This document shows, one piece after another, positions 24,027 to 31,398 of a stretch of 64,000 bases of DNA. The stretch's first letter is position 1. Each line of letters opens with the position of its first letter. Made by a program: the position numbers and the translations under genes. Below the pieces are notes generated by a model. The model was not told where the DNA came from and made no database searches. It saw only the letters and a program-made list of their open reading frames with translations. The stretch comes from Bradyrhizobium japonicum USDA 6 (GTDB lineage: Bacteria > Pseudomonadota > Alphaproteobacteria > Rhizobiales > Xanthobacteraceae): positions 1,590,001-1,654,000 of the forward strand of contig NC_017249.1 in NCBI RefSeq assembly GCF_000284375.1, in the 5' to 3' direction.

Positions 24027-25268
24027 ATGAACTTCGACGACACCCCGCAGGAAGCCGAATTCCGCGCCACAGCCCGCGCCTGGATCGGTGCGAACGCGCC
24101 GAAGCAATACGAGGAGGAGCTGCGCAAATCCTCGCTCGGCCGCACCCAGCTCAAGAACGCCAATATTCTCGAGGTCGCCAAGGCCTGGCAGAAGAAGAAA
24201 GCCGATGCCGGCTGGGCCTGCCTGCACTGGCCGAAGGAGTATGGCGGCCGCGGCTCGTCGCCGATCGAACGCGTGATCTGGCAGCAGGAAGAGGGGCCGT
24301 TCGGCCAGCTCTCCCGCATGTTCATCATCGGCCACGGCATGTGCGGGCCGACCATGATGGCGTTCGCGCGCGAGGAGCATAAGCGTACCTATCTGCCGCC
24401 GCTCGCCTCCGGCGAAAAGGTCTGGTGCCAGCTGTTCTCCGAGCCGGCCGGCGGCTCGGACGTCGCGGGCCTGCGCACGCGCGCGGAGAAAGACGGCGAC
24501 GACTGGGTGATCAACGGCCAGAAGATCTGGACGTCGGGGGCGCATTATTCCGACTACGGCATCCTGCTCACCCGCACCGATCCGACCGTGCCCAAGCACA
24601 AGGGCCTCACCATGTTCTTCCTGGACATGAAGAGCCCCGGCGTCGAGGTGCGGCCGATCAAGCAGGCGAGCGGCGCCTCCGACTTCAACGAGGTCTATTT
24701 CACCAATGTCCGCATTCCCGATCATCAGCGCCTCGGCGAGGTCGGTGACGGCTGGAACGTCTCGCTGACCACGCTGATGAACGAGCGCAGCGCGATCGGC
24801 GCGGCCGTCTCGACCGGCTTCCCGGAGCTGTTCGAACATTGCTCCAGCCTGATGCTCGATGACGGCCCGGCGATCGAGGACCGCGCGGTGCGCTCGAAGC
24901 TCGCGAACTGGGCGGTGAAGGCGAGCGGGCTGAAGTACACCAGCATGCGCGCGATCTCGGCGCTGTCGAAGGGCGAGCGCCCGGGTCCGGAGAATTCCAT
25001 CGGCAAGCTGGTGGCGGGCTCGATGATCCAGGACGTCGCGACCTACGCGCTGGATCTGCAAGGTGCGAGCGGCGTCGTCAGCGGCGAGGATGGCGAGCTC
25101 GCCGGCCGTTTCCAGGCGATGCTCTTGCGCGCGCCCGGCACGCGCGTCGAAGGCGGTACCGACGAGATCATGCGCAACATCATCGCCGAGCGGGTGCTGG
25201 GCCTGCCCGGCGACATCCGTGTCGACAAGGACGTGCCGTTCAACAAGATCCCGACGAAGGGAAGATGA
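24027..25268 (+). CDS. Acyl-CoA dehydrogenase, large type (first of two paralogues)
   Basis: A 413-residue flavoprotein dehydrogenase. FAD- and substrate-binding segments are visible (WCQLFSEPAGGSDVAGLRTRA, WTSGAHYSDYG). Near the C-terminus RVEGGTDEIMRNIIAERVLG contains an extra Gly compared with the YEGT motif of medium-chain enzymes, so the catalytic base probably comes from another position, as in isovaleryl-CoA-type enzymes. It is encoded after the small-type gene and before its own paralogue; PimC-like large-subunit role is inferred. Confidence 0.9.
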   Translation: MNFDDTPQEAEFRATARAWIGANAPKQYEEELRKSSLGRTQLKNANILEVAKAWQKKKADAGWACLHWPKEYGGRGSSPIERVIWQQEEGPFGQLSRMFIIGHGMCGPTMMAFAREEHKRTYLPPLASGEKVWCQLFSEPAGGSDVAGLRTRAEKDGDDWVINGQKIWTSGAHYSDYGILLTRTDPTVPKHKGLTMFFLDMKSPGVEVRPIKQASGASDFNEVYFTNVRIPDHQRLGEVGDGWNVSLTTLMNERSAIGAAVSTGFPELFEHCSSLMLDDGPAIEDRAVRSKLANWAVKASGLKYTSMRAISALSKGERPGPENSIGKLVAGSMIQDVATYALDLQGASGVVSGEDGELAGRFQAMLLRAPGTRVEGGTDEIMRNIIAERVLGLPGDIRVDKDVPFNKIPTKGR

Positions 25269-25272
25269 GTCC

Positions 25273-25379
25273 GTGTCCCGGACGCGTAGCGCTGCTTCGC
25301 AGAGCCGGGACCCCGAAGACTACGATGGGCCCCGGCTCTGCAGCGCACCGCTTCGCGCTGCGCAGCGTCCGGGGCACGA
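25273..25379. repeat. Palindromic intergenic repeat (copy 10)
   Basis: Ends GTGTCCCGGACGCGTAGCGC and GCGCAGCGTCCGGGGCACGA, inner GCAGAGCCGGGACCC / GGGCCCCGGCTCTGC. Inserted between two paralogous dehydrogenase genes. Confidence 0.75.
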
Positions 25380-25396
25380 AAGAGGAGAGCTCGAAG

Positions 25397-26641
25397 ATGA
25401 ATTTCGATGACACCCCGCAGGAAGCCGCGTTCCGCGAGACCGCGCGCAAATGGGTCGACGCAAATGCGCCGAAGGAGTTGCATGCCGAGCTGTCCAAATC
25501 CTCGCTCGGCCGCATCCGGCTTGCGAAGCACGACATCGTCGATGTCGGCAAGGCCTGGCAGAAGAAGAAGTTCGAGGGCAATTGGGCCTGCCTGCACTGG
25601 CCGAAGGAATATGGCGGCCGCGACGCCACACCGATCGAGAAGGTGATCTGGCAGCAGGAAGAGGGCGTCTACGGCAAGCTGACGCAACCGTTCCAGATCG
25701 GCGAGGGCATGTGCGGCCCGACCGTGATGGCTTTTGGCAGCGAGGATGCCAAGCGCCGCCATCTGCCGAAGCTCGCCTCCGGCGAGGAGATCTGGTGCCA
25801 GCTGTTCTCCGAACCGTCCGCCGGCTCAGACGTCGCGGGGCTGCGGACGCGCGCGGAGAAGAAGGGCGACAGTTGGGTCGTCAACGGCCAGAAGATCTGG
25901 ACCTCGGGCGCGCATTATTCCGACTTCGGCCTCCTGATCGCGCGGACCGATCCGAATGTGCCCAAGCACAAGGGCCTCACCATGTTCTTCCTGGACATGA
26001 AGAGCCCGGGCGTCGAGGTCCGCCCGATCAAGCAGGCCAACGGCATGCAGGAGTTCAACGAGGTCTATTTCACCGACGTGGTGATATCAGACAGCCAGCG
26101 CCTCGGCGCCGTCGGCGAGGGCTGGAGCGTGTCGCTGACGACGCTGATGAACGAGCGGATGTCGATCGGCTCGCGGCTTGCGACCGGCGTCCCCGAAATG
26201 TTCGAGTTCTGCTCCAATCTGATGCTCGAGGACGGGCTCGCCATCGACGATCCCGCCGTGCGCTCGAAGCTCGCGAGCTGGGCGGTGAAGTCGAGCGGGC
26301 TGAAATACACCAGCTATCGCGCGATCTCGGCGCTCTCGAAAGGCGATCGGCCGGGGCCGGAGAATTCGATCGGCAAGCTCGTCTCGGGCATGATGCTCCA
26401 GGACATCGCGACCTACGCCATGGACCTCCAGGGCGCGGCCGGCGTTCTCACCGGCGCCGACGAAGAGACGGTGCAGGGCCAGTTCCAGCAGATGCTGCTG
26501 TCCTCGCCGTCGATGCGCATTGCCGGAGGCACCGACGAGATCTTGCGCAACATCATCGCCGAGCGCGTGCTGGGATTGCCGGGCGACATTCGTGTCGACA
26601 AGGACGTGCCGTATAACAGGATCCCGACCAAGGGGCGGTAA
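25397..26641 (+). CDS. Acyl-CoA dehydrogenase, large type (second paralogue)
   Basis: A 414-residue paralogue of the preceding gene, identical at most positions by eye from MNFDDTPQEA to the C-terminal PTKGR. The site corresponding to VEGGT in its sister reads IAGGT, so the acidic residue there is absent. Substrate loops also differ (ANGMQEFNE versus ASGASDFNE). The start at 25397 follows GAGGAG and matches its sister; an upstream ATG lies in a repeat. The two may form a heteromer or serve successive intermediates. Confidence 0.9.
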   Translation: MNFDDTPQEAAFRETARKWVDANAPKELHAELSKSSLGRIRLAKHDIVDVGKAWQKKKFEGNWACLHWPKEYGGRDATPIEKVIWQQEEGVYGKLTQPFQIGEGMCGPTVMAFGSEDAKRRHLPKLASGEEIWCQLFSEPSAGSDVAGLRTRAEKKGDSWVVNGQKIWTSGAHYSDFGLLIARTDPNVPKHKGLTMFFLDMKSPGVEVRPIKQANGMQEFNEVYFTDVVISDSQRLGAVGEGWSVSLTTLMNERMSIGSRLATGVPEMFEFCSNLMLEDGLAIDDPAVRSKLASWAVKSSGLKYTSYRAISALSKGDRPGPENSIGKLVSGMMLQDIATYAMDLQGAAGVLTGADEETVQGQFQQMLLSSPSMRIAGGTDEILRNIIAERVLGLPGDIRVDKDVPYNRIPTKGR

Positions 26642-26661
26642 TCCAGCCTCTCGATATATCG

Positions 26662-26757
26662 CGTAGGGCGGGCAAAGCGAAGCGTGCCCACCATATGCAG
26701 GTGCGCCGGGGAGAGTCTGTCGGTGGGCGCAGCGCTCCGCGCCTTTGCCCACCCTAC
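26662..26757. repeat. Palindromic intergenic repeat (copy 11)
   Basis: Ends GTAGGGCGGGCAAAGCGAAG and GCGCCTTTGCCCACCCTAC with inner GTGCCCACC / GGTGGGCGC. It closes the CoA-ester cluster; no further copy was noticed to the right. Confidence 0.75.
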
Positions 26758-26774
26758 GAAGGGCGAGCTAATTT

Positions 26775-27473
26775 ATGGACGCTAAAGTCAACCAGAACGA
26801 CCGCATCGGCGTGCTCGAGGAGCTCCTCAACGAGCGCTACTCCGTCCGCGCCTTCTTGGCCAAGGAGGTCGACCGCGCGACCATTGAGCATGTGCTGGCC
26901 ACCGCGCAACGCACCGCGTCCTGGTGCAACAGCCAGCCCTGGCAGGTCATCATCGCCAGCGGCGCGGCCAAGGAGCGCTTCCGCCAGGCGATCTACCAGG
27001 AGGCGTCGGGCGGATTGGGTGACGATTACGACTTCACCCCGCCGCGCGAATATGTCGGCGTCTATCTCGAGCGCCGTCGCGAGAGCGGTTTTCAGCTCTA
27101 CAACACGCTCGGCATCGCGCGCGGCGACAGGAGCGCCTACGCAAAACAGGCGCTGGAGAACTACAATTTCTTCGGCGCGCCGCATGTCGCGATCATCCAC
27201 ACCAACGAGCCGCTCGGCATCTACGGTGCGATCGATTGCGGCGCCTATGTCTCGAACTTCATGCTGGCCGCCCAGGCGCTCGGGCTCGGCACGATTCCGC
27301 AGGCGGCACTGGCGCGTCACTCCGGGCTGATCCGCCGCCACTTCAATCTGCCCGACGATCGCCGCGTGGTCTGCGGCATCTCGTTCGGCTATGCCGACGA
27401 CGCCCACAAGGTCAACAGCTACCGCACCTCGCGCGCGAGCGTTGTCGACACCGCCACGTTCGCGGACGAGTGA
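26775..27473 (+). CDS. Nitroreductase-family FMN oxidoreductase
   Basis: A 232-residue flavoprotein of the nitroreductase fold. FMN-binding signatures include NERYSVRAF near the start, TASWCNSQPWQVIIA (residues 48-62) and the C-terminal GISFGYAD. Family members reduce nitroaromatics, quinones or enones using NAD(P)H. It follows the dehydrogenase cluster on the same strand but across a repeat, so co-transcription is uncertain. A strong hairpin follows it. Confidence 0.88.
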   Translation: MDAKVNQNDRIGVLEELLNERYSVRAFLAKEVDRATIEHVLATAQRTASWCNSQPWQVIIASGAAKERFRQAIYQEASGGLGDDYDFTPPREYVGVYLERRRESGFQLYNTLGIARGDRSAYAKQALENYNFFGAPHVAIIHTNEPLGIYGAIDCGAYVSNFMLAAQALGLGTIPQAALARHSGLIRRHFNLPDDRRVVCGISFGYADDAHKVNSYRTSRASVVDTATFADE

Positions 27474-27513
27474 TCCCGTCTCGCGTCCGCCATCCGGTTG
27501 TCACACACGCGCA

Positions 27514-27539
27514 AAGGCGGCCGCAGACACGGCCGCCTT
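27514..27539. terminator. Terminator between nitroreductase and ecfG
   Basis: Ten-bp perfect stem AAGGCGGCCG / CGGCCGCCTT with loop CAGACA between convergent genes. The flanks carry few T residues, so efficiency is uncertain. Confidence 0.75.
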
Positions 27540-27570
27540 CACATTCGTCGCGGTCCGATTGACGCGGCCG

Positions 27571-28119
27571 TTATCCGCCGCTGCCGCCGATCACGGCGCG
27601 CACGGTCTCGTCCGGCCCGAAGTCCTCGGCGCCATCGACATAAAGCAGCGCAGCGAGCTTCGAGCGCGCGCGATTGACGCGGCTCTTGATCGTGCCGACT
27701 GCACAGCCGCAGATCGAAGCTGCGTCCTCATAGGAGAAGCCGGAGGCGCCGACCAGGATCAAGGCCTCGCGCTGGTCCTGCGGAAGCTTCTCGAGCGCGC
27801 CGCGGAACTCCTCGAACTCGAGATGCGCGTTCTGCGACGGCTGCGTCTTCAGCGTCTTGGCATAGTTGCCCTCGGCATCCTCCACCTCCCGCCGCCGCTT
27901 GCGATAGTCGGAGCGGAACAGGTTGCGAAGGATCGTGAACAGCCACGCCGGCAGATTTGAGCCGGGCTGGAACGAGTCGATGTTGGCGAGCGCACGCAGA
28001 AGCGTTTCCTGCACCAGATCGTCGGCGCGATCCGCATTGCCGCTCAGCGAGATCGCGAACGCGCGCAGACTGGGCACGGCCGCGAGGATGTCGTCACGTA
28101 GGGAGTCCGTGAGAGGCAT
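27571..28119 (-). CDS. ecfG: General stress response sigma factor EcfG
   Basis: A 182-residue ECF sigma factor (ECF15). Region 2 lies at about residues 18-85 (DRADDLVQETLLRALANIDSF, AWLFTILRNLFRSDYRKR) and region 4 at about 110-165 (REALILVGASGFSYEDAASICGCAVGTIKSRVNRAR). EcfG directs transcription from GGAAC-N16/17-CGTT promoters in alphaproteobacteria. Its start ATG overlaps the nepR stop by one base (TAATG), and phyR is divergent upstream: the complete partner-switch module. NepR holds EcfG inactive until phosphorylated PhyR sequesters NepR. Confidence 0.95.
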   Translation of the reverse strand: MPLTDSLRDDILAAVPSLRAFAISLSGNADRADDLVQETLLRALANIDSFQPGSNLPAWLFTILRNLFRSDYRKRRREVEDAEGNYAKTLKTQPSQNAHLEFEEFRGALEKLPQDQREALILVGASGFSYEDAASICGCAVGTIKSRVNRARSKLAALLYVDGAEDFGPDETVRAVIGGSGG

Positions 28120-28352
28120 TAATCCCTCCCATTGTTATTGTCGTTGGAGCCCCCGTCCGTTCCCACTTGGGATGCGCCTCCCGGCGCATCAAGCTTCTTG
28201 ATCAGTTCCGCGAACCGGTCCGGGACCCCCTGCCGCACCACGTCATCGTACATGGCGCGCAACTGGTGCCCGATCCGGGACTGAATCTCCGGAGTGAGGC
28301 CTCCCTTGCCGGGGGTCGTGCTTTTGCTGGCTTGAGACTTGAGATCTTTCAT
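28119..28352 (-). CDS. nepR: Anti-sigma factor NepR
   Basis: A 77-residue anti-sigma factor. Two amphipathic helices that grip EcfG are at about residues 22-58 (EIQSRIGHQLRAMYDDVV and PDRFAELIKKLD), flanked by disordered Ser/Gly/Asn-rich tails. The start ATG at 28352 (KDLKSQASK follows) is preferred to a longer frame crossing the promoter region. Stop and ecfG start overlap, ensuring coupled translation. Works with PhyR, encoded divergently at 28574. Confidence 0.93.
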   Translation of the reverse strand: MKDLKSQASKSTTPGKGGLTPEIQSRIGHQLRAMYDDVVRQGVPDRFAELIKKLDAPGGASQVGTDGGSNDNNNGRD

Positions 28353-28454
28353 GACCTGTTCCACGTTTCCCCGAGTTAAGTAACTGTAAAATCGAGAAGT
28401 TCTCTCAACCGGGAGCCGTTCCCTGGATAGGCACAATTCCAGGTTCGACAAAAA

Positions 28455-28493
28455 GTTCCCAGATAAGCGGAACTTTTCTTGGTGTGAGGCGTA
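28455..28493. promoter_or_regulatory. Back-to-back EcfG-type promoter elements
   Basis: On the plus strand GGAAC (28469-28473), 16 bases, CGTA (28490-28493): one mismatch to the EcfG consensus, positioned for phyR. On the minus strand another GGAAC (28455-28459) faces nepR-ecfG, though its -10 is poor; a further minus-strand GGAAC is at 28418-28422. Indicates EcfG autoregulation. Confidence 0.6.
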
Positions 28494-28573
28494 GTCAGCC
28501 CAGCAGGGGAACCCGGGCCTCCCCGCTTGTTGCGTGGTTCGTCAAGGTCGGCCCGAAGATGAATGGAGTGGGG

Positions 28574-29380
28574 ATGTCCCGTTCGCAGCTTGTTGCTGAA
28601 CACTTGCCGTTGTTGCGCCGGTACGCGCGCGCCCTGACGGGCAGCCAGGCCTCCGGTGACGCCTATGTCGCAGCCATGTTGGAAGCGATGCTCGGAGATC
28701 CGTCCGTGCTCGACGAGAGCCATGGTCCGCGCGCCGGCCTGTTCCGGCTGTTCACCCAGATCTGGAATTCGGTCTCCGTCAACGATGATGCCGAGGTGAC
28801 GACCTTGCCGATGCCGCCGGAGCGGCGGCTGTCGAACATCACGCCGCTGCCGCGGCAGGCGTTCCTGCTGCTCTCGCTCGAAGGATTCTCGGAAGAAGAA
28901 GTCGGCTACATCCTCGGCACCGACGTCGCCGAGACGCGGCGGCTTGCCGATGCCGCGGGACGCGAGATGGCGGCCGAGATCGCGACCGACGTGCTGATCA
29001 TCGAGGACGAGACCTTCATCGCCATGGACCTCGAGAGCCTGGTGAAGAATCTCGGTCACAATGTCGTTGGTGTCGCGCGCACCCATGCCGATGCGGTGGC
29101 GCTGGCCAAGAACAAGCGGCCGGGCCTCATCCTCGCCGACATCCAGCTTGCTGACGGTTCGTCGGGTTTGGACGCCGTCAATGAGCTGCTCCGCACCTTC
29201 GAGGTGCCGGTGGTGTTCATCACCGCCTATCCGGAGCGCTTCCTGACCGGCGAGCGCCCGGAGCCGGCGTTCCTGATCTCAAAGCCGTTCCAGCCCGCGA
29301 TGGTGTCGGCGGTGGCGAGCCAGGCGCTGTTCTTCCAGCGCAACTCACGCAACCGCGCGCCGAAAGCGCCGGCGGCGTAA
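28574..29380 (+). CDS. phyR: General stress response anti-anti-sigma response regulator PhyR
   Basis: A 268-residue response regulator. Residues 1-125 are a sigma-factor-like domain mimicking EcfG (LPLLRRYARALTG, PRQAFLLLSLEGFSEEEVGYILG). Residues 135-255 are a receiver with acidic pocket IIEDE, phosphoacceptor D189 (LILADIQ), the Thr in VVFITAY and Lys in LISKPF. Phosphorylation exposes the sigma-like domain, which then binds NepR. ATG 28574 after GGAGTGGGG is chosen; an ATG at 28559 is possible. The cognate HWE/HisKA2 kinase often adjacent to this locus is not present in the window. Confidence 0.95.
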   Translation: MSRSQLVAEHLPLLRRYARALTGSQASGDAYVAAMLEAMLGDPSVLDESHGPRAGLFRLFTQIWNSVSVNDDAEVTTLPMPPERRLSNITPLPRQAFLLLSLEGFSEEEVGYILGTDVAETRRLADAAGREMAAEIATDVLIIEDETFIAMDLESLVKNLGHNVVGVARTHADAVALAKNKRPGLILADIQLADGSSGLDAVNELLRTFEVPVVFITAYPERFLTGERPEPAFLISKPFQPAMVSAVASQALFFQRNSRNRAPKAPAA

Positions 29381-29403
29381 GCAAGCCTCTATCAGACAAG
29401 AGG

Positions 29404-29431
29404 ACGGCGCGTCGCGAGGCGCGCCGTTTTT
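29404..29431 (+). terminator. Rho-independent terminator after phyR
   Basis: Stem ACGGCGCG / CGCGCCGT with an eight-base loop, followed by five T residues. Confidence 0.85.
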
Positions 29432-29461
29432 GCATGTGGCAGAGAATTGTTCTGCTCTGCT

Positions 29462-30316
29462 TCAGCAGCCGCGGCAGATGCTGCGAAGCATGGAGTTCAG
29501 CTTGGTATCGTCTGGCCCGGGGGACTTCGCATTCAGCCTGGCCTGGTCCTCGATCCAGGATTTGAGCAATTTTTCTCGTTCCGGCGACGGCCCTGGGTTT
29601 AGCCGCGTCCCGTCGAAGCTCACGAGGACGGTCACTCTCTGCAGGTCGTCCTTCGCCTCAGCGGGCGGTTTCGGGAATGGCACGGATCGCTCGACCATGG
29701 CGAGCGTTGCGGCATCTAGCGGCGCGAAGCCTGTGCTTTCTACCAGCACGTTCGAGATCAACTTGCCTGAACGATCGACCACGAACGTGACGCCGGTATC
29801 GCCCCTCTGACCGATCGCCTCCGGAGGAAATGCCCTGTGGCGCCAGACGTGTTGGGTGACCGTCTTGCGCCAGGCGGCCATGGGATCGGCCTCCGTGGAG
29901 GCGGGATCCGGCCTGCTCAGCACGACCCCTAAGGGCGGCACCTGAAATTGACGGCCGCCGAAGACAATCTGCACCGTGAAAGGAAACGAGTCCTCCTTGA
30001 GCTCCGAAGGTGGCGCCGGAAACGGTTCGGCGCGGGCGATGATCGCGAGCGCGGCATCGTCGAGCGACCGCGAGCCGGCGCTTTCAGCCAACGCCCGCGA
30101 GATCAACCTGCCGGACCGATCGATGACGAATGTGACCCTGGCTTCGCCGGTTTGCCCCAGTGCTTCAGCCGGAAATTGCCTGTAGCTCGCTATGTGGGCC
30201 GACAGCCTCGCCTTCCAGGCAGTCGCGCGTTCGGTTTGCACATCTGTCTGTGCGTGTATGGGGAAAACCGCCAACCATCCGAGAAGCGCGGCCAACAAGG
30301 GGAATTTCATCTGCAT
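29462..30316 (-). CDS. Exported protein with two TonB C-terminal-type domains
   Basis: This encodes 284 residues. A signal peptide (MQMKFPLLAALLGWLAVFPIHAQ) is followed by two homologous TonB_C-like units, about residues 30-118 and 150-238. Each contains FPAEALGQTGEARVTFVIDRSG or the closely similar FPPEAIGQRGDTGVTFVVDRSG pattern and a following SLDDAALAIIARAEPFP-type helix. Genuine TonB has one such domain, a transmembrane anchor and a Pro-rich spacer; here the anchor is replaced by a cleavable-looking signal and the domain is duplicated. The tail has two Cys (SICRGC). Probably a periplasmic binding or scaffold protein rather than an energy transducer. Confidence 0.8.
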   Translation of the reverse strand: MQMKFPLLAALLGWLAVFPIHAQTDVQTERATAWKARLSAHIASYRQFPAEALGQTGEARVTFVIDRSGRLISRALAESAGSRSLDDAALAIIARAEPFPAPPSELKEDSFPFTVQIVFGGRQFQVPPLGVVLSRPDPASTEADPMAAWRKTVTQHVWRHRAFPPEAIGQRGDTGVTFVVDRSGKLISNVLVESTGFAPLDAATLAMVERSVPFPKPPAEAKDDLQRVTVLVSFDGTRLNPGPSPEREKLLKSWIEDQARLNAKSPGPDDTKLNSMLRSICRGC

Positions 30317-30499
30317 CGGTGCGGATACTAATCGCGGTCAGGTTGATTGCAAGGCTCGCTGCTCGTATCGCGTTTCTCAAGCTGTGGGCTATTCGAACGG
30401 CTGCCAAGCATCGGGCGCTTGACGCCAACCTCATTGCCCCGTTGATATTTCGGGCCGATGACATTCATCGCAGCCTCAAGCTGCCGGGAGAGACGTACC

Positions 30500-31114
30500 A
30501 TGGACCAGCAACTCCTCGATCGCCTTACCATCCGCGACCTCGTCGAGAACTGGGCGGTGTGGCGCGACGCTGGCGACTGGGAGCGCTTTGCCACGGTCTG
30601 GCACGACGAGGGCTGGATGTCCGCCACCTGGTTTCAGGGGCCGGCGCGGGATTTCATGCGGGTCAGTCAGGAGGGGTTTGCCAAGGGCGTGCGCATCCTG
30701 CATTTCCTCGGCGGCACCAGCATCGATCTCGCAGGCGCGCGGGCCATCGCGCAGACCAAGATGACGATCTCGCAGCGTGCCACGGTGCACGACGTGCTCT
30801 GCGACGTCGTCTGTACCGGGCGCTTCTACGATTTCCTGGAGAAGCGGCATGACCAATCAGGTATTGGCAAATGGGGCATCGTCCGCCGCCAGCCGATCTA
30901 CGAGAAGGACCGGATCGACCCGGTCGATCCCGCCGCAACGCTTCAACTCGACCAAAAAACGCTCGCCGCACTGCCCGAAGGCTACCGTCACCTCGCCTAC
31001 ATGCAGGAGCTGATCGGCTACAAGGTCAAGCGCGACATGCCGGGCCTGATCGGCACTGAAGTCGAGAGGCTCTATGGCGAGGGTCGGGACTGGCTCGCGG
31101 GGAAGCCGAAGTAA
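30500..31114 (+). CDS. SnoaL/NTF2-like protein
   Basis: A 204-residue protein of the SnoaL-like (alpha+beta barrel) superfamily, ring-hydroxylating-dioxygenase-beta or limonene-hydrolase type. It opens with the usual helix LTIRDLVENWAVWRDAGDWERFATVWHDEG (in outline), followed by W/F-rich strands and a HDVLCDVVCTGRFYDFLEK strand. The family covers isomerases, hydrolases and binding proteins; no catalytic pair can be assigned. ATG 30500 is preceded by GGGAGAG. It appears monocistronic. Confidence 0.8.
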   Translation: MDQQLLDRLTIRDLVENWAVWRDAGDWERFATVWHDEGWMSATWFQGPARDFMRVSQEGFAKGVRILHFLGGTSIDLAGARAIAQTKMTISQRATVHDVLCDVVCTGRFYDFLEKRHDQSGIGKWGIVRRQPIYEKDRIDPVDPAATLQLDQKTLAALPEGYRHLAYMQELIGYKVKRDMPGLIGTEVERLYGEGRDWLAGKPK

Positions 31115-31398
31115 ATCCCGGACAATGTTTGACGCGCCATGATCCGCTTCTGACGCGGATGTCTCGCGCAAATCTTGAATGCGCGTGGTCGCCGCAATTT
31201 TCGTCACGCTGCTGATAAATTCATCCAGCAATATTCACGCGCATACGCCTCACGGTTTTGTCACTGATCAACAGCGTGGCGAAAAATATGCGCGGCTTGA
31301 CAGGCATTTTCAGCCGTCGCAGTTTTAAGTTGAAATGGTCGTCGAATGATTTTGCTTTGCTCGTTTGATTTTCCAGGCACCAAACGCGGAGCATTCAT

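Noticed and set aside
31297..31331. Sigma-70 promoter for the AIDA/RTX gene (TTGACA at 31297)
   Set aside because: A -35 match exists but no acceptable -10 at 16-19 bases.
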